Shown: positions 49,777 to 59,026 of the stretch, piece after piece
Numbering within the stretch: the first letter of the stretch is position 1
Layout: each line of letters begins with the position of its first letter
Source: JAFKFJ01 sp963786445
Lineage (GTDB): Bacteria > Pseudomonadota > Alphaproteobacteria > Acetobacterales > Acetobacteraceae
DNA length: 64,000 bases
Assembly: GCA_963786445.1 (NCBI GenBank)
Contig: CAWAZU010000028.1
Location: 1-64,000 of the forward strand
Reading direction: 5' to 3'
Made by a program: the position numbers and the translations under genes
The notes under the pieces: model-generated
Databases searched by the model: none
What the model saw: only the letters and a program-made list of their open reading frames with translations
What the model was told of the DNA's origin: nothing

Positions 49777-52050
49777 CTATGCCGCGCCGCTGGCCACCGC
49801 CGTTGCGCCGACGCCACCGTCGCGCCGGCCCAGCAGGTCGTCGATCGCTTCGGCAAGGTCGCTCATCCGGTAGGGCTTCTTCAGCACCAGCGCGAACGGG
49901 ATGCGCGAATCGACCGCGGCGGTATCGACATAGCCGGTGACGATCAGCACCGGCAGGTCCGGATGCGTGATGCGCGCCGCCTGCGCCAACTCGACGCCGG
50001 ACATGCGCGGCATCGCATAATCGACCATCAGCAGATCGACCGACGCACGACCGGCGAGCATCTCCAGTGCGGCATCGCCGCTCGCCGCCGGCAGCGCGCG
50101 GTGGCCGAGCGCCTCCAGATGGGCGACCGCCACGTCCCGCACCGCGTCCTGATCGTCCACCACCAGGACGCGCGCGCGCCGGCCCGCAACGCCCGGCGGC
50201 CGGCCGCCCCCGACCGCGCTCGCGGCCTGCGGCTGCGCCAGGCTGCGCGGCAGGAAAACCTCGACCGTGGTGCCCTCGCCGAGCGCGCTGACGATGCGCA
50301 GCCCGCCGCCGGACTGACGGGCAAGGCCATACACCTGGGCGAGTCCCAGGCCGCTGCCCTTGCCGGGTTCCTTGGTGGTGTAGAACGGCTCGCAGGCGCG
50401 TGCCAGCACCTCCTCGCTCATCCCGGTGCCGGTGTCGGCGATCGCGACGCGCACATAGTCGCCCGGCGCCAGATCGACGCTGCGGTCGAGCTCGGCCCCC
50501 TGCACGTTGCCCGCCGCGATCAGCATCCGGCCGCCGAGCGGCATCGCGTCGCGCGCGTTGATCGCCAGGTTGAGCAGCACGAGCTCGAGTTGCTGGCGAT
50601 CGACCAGCGCCGGCCACAGATCGGGCGCCAGCGCCGTCGCCACCTCCACGGTGCCGCCGAGCGTGCGACGCAGCATGTCCTCCATCTCGGCAATCAGCGC
50701 GCCGAGATCGACGGTTTTCGGCGCCAGGTGCTGCTGGCGCGAGAACGCCAGCACCTGCTCGTTGAGCTGCGCGCCGCGATGCGCCGCACGCATCCCCGCC
50801 TGCACCAGCGTGCGCAGGCGCTCATCGGCGAGACGCCGCTCCACCAGTTCCAGATTGCCGAGGATCGCGGTCAGCAGATTGTTGAAATCGTGCGCCATGC
50901 CGGCGGCGAGCTGACCCACCGCCTCCATCTTCTGCGCCTGCCGCAACGCGGTCTCGACACGCTGGCGTTCCGCCGCCTGCACGCGCTCGCGCTCGACCGC
51001 CTGGGCCAGTTCGCGCGTGCGTTCGGCCACGCGCTGTTCCAGAGTGTCGTTGAGCTCGCGCAGCGCCGCCTCGGCGCGCTTTCTTTCCGTGATGTCGCGC
51101 GCGATTTTCGAGGCGCCGACGATGCGCCCCGTGCTGTCGCGCACCGGCGAGATCGTCACCGACACGTCGAGCGCGGCGCCGTCCTTGCGCCGCCGCACCG
51201 TCTCGAAATGGTCCACCCGCTCGCCGCGCCGCAGCCGGGTGAGGATCATGTCCTCCTCGTGCAGCCGGTCGGGGGGAAACAGCGTGGCGATCGGGCGGCC
51301 GATCATCTCCTCGGCGCGGTAGCCGAAGACGGCCTCGGCGCCGCGGTTCCAGCTGCTGACGATGCCGTCCAGGTTCTTGCCGACGATGGCGTCGTCGGAG
51401 GATTCCACGATCGCGGCGAGATAGGCGTGCGCGGTCTCCGCCGCGCTGCGGTCGCGCAGGTCCAGCAGCATGTTCACCCCGCCGATCAGCCTGCCCGCGG
51501 CGTCGCGCAGCGGCGTCGGATAGGCCAGGAACGGGATGCGGGTGTGGTCGGGCCGCTCCAGGACCGCCTTCGCGCCCCGGATGGCCCGGTTTTCTTTCAG
51601 CGCCACCGCCATCGGGCACTGCTCGTGCGGCATCGGCGAGCCGTCGGGCCAGTAGAGGCGCCAGGTGACGCACCATTCGTCCTTGCCGAGTTCCGGCCGG
51701 CGGCCCGCCAGTTCGGCGGCGGCTTCGTTGCAATAAGTGATCCGCCCGGCAGCGTCGGTCGTGTAGATGGCCGCCGGCAGGGCATCGAGCAGCGCCCGGC
51801 ACCACGCGTCGCGCTGGCGGGCGATGCTGCTGCTGCTCTCGCCACGGCGATCAGAGCTGTTCAGCCGACTGATTCGATTGCCGTTGCGGTTTTCCGGCAC
51901 GCCGTCCAACTGCGATTTCGCCTTCCCGTCTGTAACATGCCCGTCTGTAACATGACGTGCAGCATCAACACCCGCTCGGCCCGGCGGAGGGAGCGCCTCG
52001 ACGTCACATCTTCGTGCGCGACGGACCGGGCGGCGCCCGCATCGTCGCAC
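49777..52050 (-). CDS. Hybrid sensor histidine kinase (PAS-PAS-HK-REC)
   Basis: Up to 757 codons; the true start may be an internal GTG, since the first 60 codons are Arg-rich and overlap a tandem 15-bp repeat. Two PAS domains occur at about 85-330 (LLDALPAAIYTTDAAGRITY, then VESSDDAIVGKNLDGIVSSW with PAC GRIVGASKIARDITERK). A coiled linker leads to the H-box MAHDFNNLLTAILGNLE (H387), N-box LAINARDAM, G-boxes DTGTGM and GKGSGLGL. A C-terminal receiver has DLLMVDYAMP (D677) and LKKPYR. No membrane helix is seen, so it is a cytoplasmic sensor. No output regulator lies beside it. Confidence 0.9.
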   Translation of the reverse strand: MRRCGRRPVRRARRCDVEALPPPGRAGVDAARHVTDGHVTDGKAKSQLDGVPENRNGNRISRLNSSDRRGESSSSIARQRDAWCRALLDALPAAIYTTDAAGRITYCNEAAAELAGRRPELGKDEWCVTWRLYWPDGSPMPHEQCPMAVALKENRAIRGAKAVLERPDHTRIPFLAYPTPLRDAAGRLIGGVNMLLDLRDRSAAETAHAYLAAIVESSDDAIVGKNLDGIVSSWNRGAEAVFGYRAEEMIGRPIATLFPPDRLHEEDMILTRLRRGERVDHFETVRRRKDGAALDVSVTISPVRDSTGRIVGASKIARDITERKRAEAALRELNDTLEQRVAERTRELAQAVERERVQAAERQRVETALRQAQKMEAVGQLAAGMAHDFNNLLTAILGNLELVERRLADERLRTLVQAGMRAAHRGAQLNEQVLAFSRQQHLAPKTVDLGALIAEMEDMLRRTLGGTVEVATALAPDLWPALVDRQQLELVLLNLAINARDAMPLGGRMLIAAGNVQGAELDRSVDLAPGDYVRVAIADTGTGMSEEVLARACEPFYTTKEPGKGSGLGLAQVYGLARQSGGGLRIVSALGEGTTVEVFLPRSLAQPQAASAVGGGRPPGVAGRRARVLVVDDQDAVRDVAVAHLEALGHRALPAASGDAALEMLAGRASVDLLMVDYAMPRMSGVELAQAARITHPDLPVLIVTGYVDTAAVDSRIPFALVLKKPYRMSDLAEAIDDLLGRRDGGVGATAVASGAA

Positions 52051-52118
52051 GACGCGCGTTGCCGTCGGCCAATCCGCGCATTACGCTCCGGCCCCGCACG
52101 CCCCGGTGGGACCCCTTC

Positions 52119-53417
52119 ATGCCGCAGCCGCAAGGCCACCGCCACGCCAGCCGCATCCTCGCGACCGCCGCCGCGCCGCTCGCCGACGCCGCGCGCCCGG
52201 TCGCCCCGATCGACGCGGCGGTCATGCAGCGCATGACGCGGATCGACCAGGAGCGGCTGATCCGCTACCGGCTCGACCGGCTGCGTGCCGAGCTGCGCAA
52301 GCGCGACTACGCCGGCGCGGTGCTGTCCGACCCGATGAACCTCCGCTACGCCACCGGCACGCGCAACATGGCGGTCTGGACCGCACACGCGCCCGGCCGC
52401 TACGCCTTCGTCGCCACCGACGGCCCGGTCATCCTGTTCGAGTTCGCTTCGTCGCGCCACGTCTCCGCCGGTTCGCCGGTGGTGGACGAGGTGCGGCCCT
52501 GCATCCCCTGGTTCTATTTCCTCGCCGGGCCGCGCACGGAGGAAAAGGCGCAGCTCTGGGCCGACGAGATCGATAGCCTGCTGCGCCGGTACGGCGGCAG
52601 CAACCGCCGCCTCGCCGTCGATCGCTGCGATCCGCTCGGCACGCTGCGGCTGCTGTCGCACGGCGTCCAGTTGTTCGACGTGCAGGAAGCCGCCGAACAG
52701 GCGCGCATGGTGAAATCCGCCGAGGAAATCGCCTGCCTGCAAGCCTCGATGGACGTCTGCGACCTCGCCATCGACCGCATGCGCGCGGCACTGGTGCCGG
52801 GCATCACCGAGAACCAGCTCTGGTCGCTGCTGCACGAAACCAACATCGCGCATGGCGGCGAGTGGATCGAATGCCGCCTGCTCGCCTCCGGCCCGCGCAC
52901 CAATCCGTGGTTCCACGAAAGCGCCGACCGCGTCATCGCAGCGGGCGACATCGTCGGCTTCGACACCGACATGGTCGGCCCGTTCGGCTATCTCGCCGAC
53001 ATCTCTCGCAGTTACGTCTGCCCCGGCCGCAAGCCGACCGACCGGCAGCGCCGCCTCTACGACCTCGCGCAATCGCAGATCCTGCACAATTCCGAGCTGC
53101 TGCGCCCCGGCCTGACGTTCCGCGAGTTCGCCGAACGCTGCTGGAAGGTGCCGGACGAGTACGTGCCGAACCGCTACATGATGATGGTCCACGGCTGCGG
53201 CTTCGTCGATGAATACCCGTCCGTCGCCTATGTCGCCGACTGGCCCGACTGGGGCTATGACGGCGTGTTCGCCGAGAACATGGCGGTCTCGGTGGAAAGC
53301 TATATCGGCGAGGTCGGCGGGCCGGACGGCGTGAAGCTGGAACAGCAGGTGGTCATCACCGAGCGCGGCGCGCGCGCCCTCTCGCGCACGCCGCTGATCG
53401 ATGCGATCGAGCCGTGA
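52119..53417 (+). CDS. M24-family peptidase, prolidase/DddP-like
   Basis: 432 residues from ATG 52119; ATG 52224 is an alternative giving 397. A creatinase-type N-domain (LRKRDYAGAVLSDPMNLRYA) is followed by the pita-bread M24 domain with metal ligands in FDTDMVGPFGYLADISRS (two Asp), MVHGCGF (His), VESYIG and LEQQVVITE (two Glu). Relatives include Xaa-Pro dipeptidases, creatinase and the DMSP lyase DddP. Overlap with an ornithine cyclodeaminase gene and linkage to putA favour cleavage of a proline-containing peptide or methylated proline derivative, but a DddP-like role cannot be excluded. Confidence 0.85.
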   Translation: MPQPQGHRHASRILATAAAPLADAARPVAPIDAAVMQRMTRIDQERLIRYRLDRLRAELRKRDYAGAVLSDPMNLRYATGTRNMAVWTAHAPGRYAFVATDGPVILFEFASSRHVSAGSPVVDEVRPCIPWFYFLAGPRTEEKAQLWADEIDSLLRRYGGSNRRLAVDRCDPLGTLRLLSHGVQLFDVQEAAEQARMVKSAEEIACLQASMDVCDLAIDRMRAALVPGITENQLWSLLHETNIAHGGEWIECRLLASGPRTNPWFHESADRVIAAGDIVGFDTDMVGPFGYLADISRSYVCPGRKPTDRQRRLYDLAQSQILHNSELLRPGLTFREFAERCWKVPDEYVPNRYMMMVHGCGFVDEYPSVAYVADWPDWGYDGVFAENMAVSVESYIGEVGGPDGVKLEQQVVITERGARALSRTPLIDAIEP

Positions 53418-54325
53418 GGCTGATCGACGCCGACACCGCCGCGCGCCTGCTCGATTGGCCGAGCCTGATCGAGGCGTTGCGCGACGGCCATCGCGCGGGC
53501 GTCGATGGCTACGGGCGGCTGCTGATGAACCAGGGGCCGGACGCCATGCTCGGCATGGCGGCGTGGCAGCGCGGGCAGGCGTTCGGCATCAAACTCGCGA
53601 CCGTGTTTCCCGGCAACGCGGCGCGCGGGGCGCCGACGATTGCCTCGGTCTATGTGCTGTTCGACGGCAGCGACGGCACGCCGCGCGCGGTGATCGACGC
53701 GACACCGCTGACGGTGCGCAAGACCGCCGCCGATTCCGCGCTCGCCGCCGACTACCTGGCGCGGCGCGACGCGCGCACGCTGCTGATGGTCGGCGCCGGT
53801 GCGCAGGCCGAGTGGATGATCGCGGCGCACCGCGTCGTGCGCCCCTCGCTCGCGCGTGTGCTGATCTGGAACCGCACGCCGGGGCGTGCGCAGCATCTCG
53901 CCGCGCGGCTGGGCGCCGAGTCCGTCACCGATCTCGCCGCGGCGGCGGCCGCAGCCGACGTGATCTGCTGCGCGACCGCCGCCACCGCGCCGGTGCTGCG
54001 CGGCGCGTGGCTGCGGCCCGGCGTGCATGTCGATCTGGTCGGCGGCTACACGCCGGCGATGCGCGAGACCGACGACGAGGCGGTGCGGCGCGCCCATCTG
54101 TTCGTCGATACCAGGAACTTCACCCTGCACGACGCCGGCGACATCGCCGCCCCGCTCGCCGCCGGCGTGATCGCCGAGGCCGACGTGCGCGCCGACCTGT
54201 TTCAACTGGTCCGCGGCGAGGTGGCCGGCCGGCAGGACGCGGCCGAGATCACCCTGTTCAAGAACGCCGGCGGCGGCCATCTCGACCTGATGGCGGCGCG
54301 GCTGATCGCGTCGCGGCTCGGGTAG
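53414..54325 (+). CDS. Ornithine cyclodeaminase/mu-crystallin family protein
   Basis: 303 residues from GTG 53414, which overlaps the peptidase stop (GTGA). Family features: LIDADTAARLLDW, AFGIKLATVFPGN with the conserved Lys, the NAD-binding GAGAQAEW near 133-140, and LVGGYTPAMRETDD. True ornithine cyclodeaminase makes proline and ammonia from ornithine; other members reduce cyclic imines such as pyrroline-2-carboxylate. Either would feed proline to PutA, encoded 59 bp downstream. A hairpin-like operator lies between the two genes. Confidence 0.87.
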   Translation: MRLIDADTAARLLDWPSLIEALRDGHRAGVDGYGRLLMNQGPDAMLGMAAWQRGQAFGIKLATVFPGNAARGAPTIASVYVLFDGSDGTPRAVIDATPLTVRKTAADSALAADYLARRDARTLLMVGAGAQAEWMIAAHRVVRPSLARVLIWNRTPGRAQHLAARLGAESVTDLAAAAAAADVICCATAATAPVLRGAWLRPGVHVDLVGGYTPAMRETDDEAVRRAHLFVDTRNFTLHDAGDIAAPLAAGVIAEADVRADLFQLVRGEVAGRQDAAEITLFKNAGGGHLDLMAARLIASRLG

Positions 54326-54328
54326 TAC

Positions 54329-54376
54329 CCGGGTTGCACCTTTGATCCGGTTGCGCCACATTCGGGTGCAACCCGG
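54329..54376. promoter_or_regulatory. putA operator region with GTTGCA boxes
   Basis: Two outer boxes, GTTGCA at 54333-54338 and its inverse TGCAAC at 54367-54372, sit in perfect 12-bp arms (CCGGGTTGCACC and GGTGCAACCCGG) with a 24-nt spacer. A third imperfect box (GTTGCG) lies at 54350-54355. GTTGCA is the known core site of the E. coli PutA ribbon-helix-helix domain. The right arm overlaps the putA ribosome site (GGAGG 54375-54379), so binding would block expression. The same arms could fold as an mRNA hairpin. Confidence 0.7.
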
Positions 54377-54384
54377 AGGCGGCG

Positions 54385-57300
54385 ATGGGTACAACCACGG
54401 TCGGCGTGAAGCTGGACGAGGCGCTGCGCGCCCGCCTGCGCCGCGCCGCCGACGCCTCCGGCCGCACCCCGCACTTCCTCATCAAGCAGGGGCTGCTCAG
54501 CCTGCTCGACCGGCTGGAGCGCGGCGACTCGGTCTCCGTCGCGGGACCCACGGACGATCCGCCGATCGACCCGGCGGCGCCGCAGCCGTTCCTGGAGTTC
54601 GCGCAGGGCGTGCAGCCGCAATCGGTGCTGCGCGCCGCCATCACCGCGGCGTATCGCCGGCCGGAGCCGGACTGCGTGCCCGCGCTGCTCGGGGCCGCAC
54701 GGCTGCCGCCGGACGCGGCGGGGCGCGCGCACGCACTGGCGGCGAGACTGGTGACGTCGCTGCGCGAAAAACGGCGCGGCGGCGGCGTGGAGGGGCTGAT
54801 CCAGGAATTCGCGCTGTCCAGCCAGGAAGGTGTGGCGCTGATGTGCCTCGCCGAGGCGCTTCTGCGCATCCCGGACCGGCCGACGCGCGATGCGCTGATC
54901 CGCGACAAGATCGCGCGCGGCGACTGGCACGCGCATCTCGGCCATTCTGCTTCCCTGTTCGTCAACGCCGCCACCTGGGGCTTGATGATTACCGGAATTC
55001 TGGTCGCCACGCAGAGCGAAGCCGGGCTGAGCCACGCGCTCACCCGCCTGATCGGCCGCGGCGGCGAGCCGCTGATCCGCAAAGGCGTCGATCTCGCCAT
55101 GCGGCTGATGGGCGAGCAGTTCGTCTGCGGCCAGACCATCGCCGAGGCGCTCGCCAACGCGCATAAATGGGAGGCGCGCGGCTTCCGCTATTCCTACGAC
55201 ATGCTCGGCGAAGCGGCGATGACGGAGGACGACGCGCAGCGCTACCTGATCGCCTACGACCAGGCGATCCACGCCATCGGCACCGCCGCCGCGCGGCGCG
55301 GCATCTACCAGGGTCCCGGCATCTCGATCAAACTCTCGGCGCTGCATCCGCGCTATGCGCGCGCGCAGATCGAGCGCGTGACCGAGGAATTGCTGCCGCG
55401 GCTGCGCGGCCTCGCGCATCTTGCCCGCCGCTACGACATCGGGCTGAACATCGACGCGGAGGAGGCCGACCGGCTGGAGATTTCGCTCGATCTGCTGGAA
55501 GCCCTCTGCGCCGACCGCACCCTGGCCGGCTGGGACGGCATCGGCTTCGTCGTGCAGGCGTACCAGAAGCGCGCGCCGTTCGTGATCGACTGGCTGATCG
55601 ACCTGGCGCGGCGCAGCGGCCACCGGCTGATGGTGCGGCTGGTCAAGGGCGCCTACTGGGATTCCGAGATCAAGCGTGCGCAGGTCGATGGGCTGGAAGA
55701 CTACCCGGTGTTCACGCGAAAAGCGCATACCGACGTGTCGTACCTCGCCTGCGCGCGGCGGCTGCTGGCGGCGCCGGAGGCGGTGTTCCCGCAATTCGCC
55801 ACCCACAACGCGCGCACGCTCGCAGCGATCCACGAGATGGCCGGCGACGGCTTCCATGTCGGGCAATACGAATTCCAGTGCCTGCACGGCATGGGCGAGC
55901 CGCTCTACGAGGAGGTGGTGGGAAGCGACAAACTGGATCGGCCGTGCCGCATCTATGCGCCGGTCGGCACGCATGAGACGCTGCTCGCCTATCTGGTCCG
56001 CCGGCTGCTGGAGAACGGCGCCAACACGTCGTTCGTCAACCGCATCGCCGACAGCGCGGTGCCGGTCGAAGAGCTGATCGCCGACCCGGTGGATGTCGCC
56101 GCCGCGCTCGACCCGCTCGGCGCGCCGCACCCGAAAATCGCGCTGCCGCGCGACATCCTGCTGCCCATGCGCACGAACTCGGCAGGGCTCGATTTCACCA
56201 ACGAACAGCGCCTCGCCTCGCTCTCCGCCGCATTGCTGGCGAGCGGCGGCACCGTCTGGCACGCCGCCCCGCGGCATGGCGGCGGCGCGGCGCGGCCGGT
56301 GCTCAATCCCGCCGACCGGCGCGATGTCGTCGGGCACGTCGTCGAGGCCGACGATGCGGCCGTCGAAGCCGCGCTCGCGAGCGCGGCGGGCGAGGGCGCG
56401 CTGTGGCAGGCGACGCCGCCGGAGCAGCGCGCCGCGTGTCTGCTGCGCGCCGCCGATCGTCTGGAAGCGTCGGCGCCGTCGCTGATGGGCCTGATCGTGC
56501 GCGAGGCGGGGCGCACGCTGCCGAATGCGCTTGGCGAGGTGCGCGAGGCCGCCGACTTCCTGCGCTACTACGCCGGCCAGGTCCGCGAGACCTTTGGCAC
56601 CGACACGCATCGCCCGCTCGGCCCGGTCGCCTGCATCAGCCCGTGGAATTTCCCGCTGGCCATCTTCGTCGGGCAGATCGCCGCGGCGCTGGCGGCGGGC
56701 AATCCGGTGCTGGCGAAGCCGGCCGGCGAAACCCCGCTGATCGCGGCGCAGGCGGTGCGCCGGCTGCACGAGGCCGGCGTGCCGGAGGCCGCACTGCACC
56801 TGCTGCCGGGCGCAGGCGAGGTCGGCGCGCGCCTGGTCGGCGATGCGCGCGTGCGCGGCGTGATGCTCACCGGCTCGACCGACACGGCGCGACTGATCGC
56901 AAAAACCCTTGCGGGCCGGCTCGATCCGGCGGGCCGGCCGATTCCGTTCATCGCCGAGACCGGCGGCCAGAACGCGCTGATCGTGGACAGTTCGGCGCTG
57001 CCCGAGCAGGTGGTGGCCGATGCGCTCGCCTCCGCCTTCGATTCCGCCGGCCAGCGCTGCTCGGCGCTGCGCGTGCTGTGCGTGCAGGAGGATTCCCATG
57101 CCCGCATCCGCACCATGCTGCTCGGCGCGCTGGCGGAACTTTCGCTCGGCAACCCGGATCGTCTGGCGACCGATATCGGCCCGGTCATCACCGACGAAGC
57201 CCGCGACGGCATTCTTGCGCACATCGCGGCGATGCGCGCGCGTGGCCGCGTCGTGCATCAGCACGCGCTGCCGGCTTCGTGCGCGCATGGCAGCTTCGTC

Positions 57301-58236
57301 GCGCCGACGATCATCGAGATCGACAGCATGGCCGAGCTGGAACGCGAAGTGTTCGGGCCGGTGCTGCATCTGCTGCGCTACCGGCGCGCCGCGCTGGACG
57401 ATCTGGTCGCTGCCATCAACGCCACCGGCTATGCGCTCACCTTCGGCGTGCATTCGCGCATCGACGAGACCATCGCGCATCTCACCGGGCGCGCTGAGGC
57501 CGGCAACGTCTATGTCAACCGCAACCTGATCGGCGCGGTGGTGGGCGTGCAGCCGTTCGGCGGCCATGCGCTGTCCGGCACCGGACCGAAAGCCGGCGGT
57601 CCGCTGACGCTGCGCCGGCTGCTGTCCGCCGCGCCGCGGACGCGCCCGCTCGCGGCGCCGGCCGATGCGGCGCGGCAGGTCGCGGCGCGCGCCTGGATCG
57701 AGTTCGTGCGGCCCCACGCGACGGTGGAGGCGGTGCGCTACTGCGAGCGCGCGATCGACGCCAGCGCAGTCGGCGCGACCGTGGAACTGCCCGGCCCCGT
57801 CGGCGAGCGCAACGTCTATGCGTTGGCGCCGCGCGGGCGCGTGCTGTGCCTCGCCGCCTCGACGCCGAACATGGTCGCACAGATCGGCGCGGCACTGGCG
57901 ACCGGCAACATCGCGCTGGTGGTGCCGCCGCCCGACCCGAACAGTTTCTGGATGCGCCTGCCGCAACCGCTGCGCACGCATGTGCGCCGCCTCGGCGATC
58001 CGCGCGAGGCGCCGTGCGATGTCGTGCTGTACGAGGGCGATGCCGACAGCTTGCGGCACTGGCTCGGCGTGTTCGCCGAACTGCCCGGCCCGGTCGTGCC
58101 GTTCCATGCCGTACCGCGCGGTGCGCCGCTCGACGGCAGCGCCGATTTCGACCTGGTCTGGCTGCTGCACGAGCGCGCGATCAGCACCAACACCGCGGCG
58201 GCCGGCGGCAACGCAAGCCTGATGAGCATCGGCTAG
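54385..58236 (+). CDS. putA: Trifunctional PutA: proline dehydrogenase, P5C dehydrogenase, repressor
   Basis: 1283 residues. An N-terminal ribbon-helix-helix DNA-binding domain (TTTVGVKLDEALRARLRRAA, residues 2-48) is followed by the FAD-dependent proline dehydrogenase barrel at about 180-490 (GISIKLSALHPRY, LNIDAEEADRLEISLDLLEA, RLVKGAYWDSEIK). The P5C dehydrogenase domain at about 560-1010 has PWNFPLAIF, E858 in AETGGQNA and the catalytic Cys892 in GQRCSALR. A C-terminal ALDH-like domain closes the protein. It oxidises proline to glutamate by substrate channelling and represses itself when proline is absent. Confidence 0.96.
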   Translation: MGTTTVGVKLDEALRARLRRAADASGRTPHFLIKQGLLSLLDRLERGDSVSVAGPTDDPPIDPAAPQPFLEFAQGVQPQSVLRAAITAAYRRPEPDCVPALLGAARLPPDAAGRAHALAARLVTSLREKRRGGGVEGLIQEFALSSQEGVALMCLAEALLRIPDRPTRDALIRDKIARGDWHAHLGHSASLFVNAATWGLMITGILVATQSEAGLSHALTRLIGRGGEPLIRKGVDLAMRLMGEQFVCGQTIAEALANAHKWEARGFRYSYDMLGEAAMTEDDAQRYLIAYDQAIHAIGTAAARRGIYQGPGISIKLSALHPRYARAQIERVTEELLPRLRGLAHLARRYDIGLNIDAEEADRLEISLDLLEALCADRTLAGWDGIGFVVQAYQKRAPFVIDWLIDLARRSGHRLMVRLVKGAYWDSEIKRAQVDGLEDYPVFTRKAHTDVSYLACARRLLAAPEAVFPQFATHNARTLAAIHEMAGDGFHVGQYEFQCLHGMGEPLYEEVVGSDKLDRPCRIYAPVGTHETLLAYLVRRLLENGANTSFVNRIADSAVPVEELIADPVDVAAALDPLGAPHPKIALPRDILLPMRTNSAGLDFTNEQRLASLSAALLASGGTVWHAAPRHGGGAARPVLNPADRRDVVGHVVEADDAAVEAALASAAGEGALWQATPPEQRAACLLRAADRLEASAPSLMGLIVREAGRTLPNALGEVREAADFLRYYAGQVRETFGTDTHRPLGPVACISPWNFPLAIFVGQIAAALAAGNPVLAKPAGETPLIAAQAVRRLHEAGVPEAALHLLPGAGEVGARLVGDARVRGVMLTGSTDTARLIAKTLAGRLDPAGRPIPFIAETGGQNALIVDSSALPEQVVADALASAFDSAGQRCSALRVLCVQEDSHARIRTMLLGALAELSLGNPDRLATDIGPVITDEARDGILAHIAAMRARGRVVHQHALPASCAHGSFVAPTIIEIDSMAELEREVFGPVLHLLRYRRAALDDLVAAINATGYALTFGVHSRIDETIAHLTGRAEAGNVYVNRNLIGAVVGVQPFGGHALSGTGPKAGGPLTLRRLLSAAPRTRPLAAPADAARQVAARAWIEFVRPHATVEAVRYCERAIDASAVGATVELPGPVGERNVYALAPRGRVLCLAASTPNMVAQIGAALATGNIALVVPPPDPNSFWMRLPQPLRTHVRRLGDPREAPCDVVLYEGDADSLRHWLGVFAELPGPVVPFHAVPRGAPLDGSADFDLVWLLHERAISTNTAAAGGNASLMSIG

Positions 58237-58249
58237 TGGCGGCGCCCGC

Positions 58250-58420
58250 GAGGCCTCCTCGGTCTTTTCGCTGGCGCGCGAGGCGCTGCGTGGGCATGTG
58301 GGCTGGCGTCCGGCCTGGCGCGGCGCGGCGCCGCCGCCGCGCTACGATGCGGTGATCGCGGGCGGCGGCGGGCACGGGCTGGCCACCGCCTGCTATCTCG
58401 CGACTGAGCACGGTATGGAG
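58250..58420 (+). pseudogene. Sarcosine oxidase beta-subunit N-terminal relic
   Basis: One frame right after putA reads EASSVFSLAREALRGHVGW, then RYDAVIAGGGGHGLATACYL and ATEHGMEQR. This is the start of a SoxB-type subunit with its FAD-binding GGGGHG motif. After about 55 codons the similarity ends and the sequence runs into the end of the minus-strand gene at 58471. It has no start codon of its own in a good context. It is a deletion relic suggesting that N-methylglycine oxidation genes once lay here. Confidence 0.65.
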
Positions 58421-58470
58421 CAGCGGCTGCCTGTGGCACGCGGTGATGACGGCACGGCGCGCCTGACGCA

Positions 58471-59016
58471 TCACGGGGCGGCGAGCGGGATGCGGTGCGC
58501 GAGCAGCCAGGCGAGGCCGGCATGCCAGGACGCCTCGGTATTGTCGCGCAAATCGACGCTGCCGGAGTGCAGCATTTTTCCGCTCGCCGCGTCGCGCACG
58601 ACGAGGCTGATCTCCGATCGCGTCTTCGTGAGTTCCTGCACCCAGCCGATGATCGCCACCTGCGCGCCCACGGCGCGCGCCAGCTCGGTGACGCAGGAGA
58701 CACAGCCATGCAGGCTGCCGCCGGCGAGCTGGAAGGCCACGTCGGACATGTCCAGGAGCCGGTAGCGGCCGGACGCGGTCAGCGCGGCGCGGAGCTGCGC
58801 GTCGAGCATCTGCAGCCGAGCCTCGTCCGCCGGCTCCGGCCCGGCGATCGCGCCGTCGAAACCGGTGTCGTCGAGGGTGAACGGAAACACCGCCGCCGGC
58901 AGCAGCGGGGCGGCGCGCGCCGCCGGCACGGCGCAGACCACGACGAGGATGAAAACGCGGCAAAGAAGGCGCGGCAGCGCGGCGCCTGCCTTGAACCTTG
59001 GCTTGGCTTTGGTCAT
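58471..59016 (-). CDS. Secreted DUF2380/DUF3280-like protein of the PQQ gene cluster
   Basis: 181 residues from ATG 59016. A signal peptide or N-terminal anchor (LCRVFILVVVCAVPAARA) precedes a small periplasmic domain: AAVFPFTLDDTGFDG, DEARLQMLDAQLRAALTASG, GCVSCVTELARAVGAQVAII and GWVQELTKTRSEISLVVRD. The C-x-x-C (GCVSC) may bind metal or form a disulphide. Proteins of this kind are often encoded beside PQQ-linked alcohol oxidation genes; the function is unknown. It is divergent from the binding-protein gene, with about 10 bp between starts. Confidence 0.7.
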   Translation of the reverse strand: MTKAKPRFKAGAALPRLLCRVFILVVVCAVPAARAAPLLPAAVFPFTLDDTGFDGAIAGPEPADEARLQMLDAQLRAALTASGRYRLLDMSDVAFQLAGGSLHGCVSCVTELARAVGAQVAIIGWVQELTKTRSEISLVVRDAASGKMLHSGSVDLRDNTEASWHAGLAWLLAHRIPLAAP

Positions 59017-59026
59017 GGTGGCCCGC

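Noticed and set aside
52119..53417. Naming the M24 peptidase dddP
   Set aside because: M24 metal ligands are shared by prolidases, creatinases and DddP. Context with ornithine cyclodeaminase and putA favours proline metabolism.
54202..58170. 1322-codon open frame antisense to putA
   Set aside because: It mirrors putA codon by codon, has no known domain, and is Arg/Ala/Gly-rich. High GC content at third codon positions suppresses stop codons on the opposite strand.
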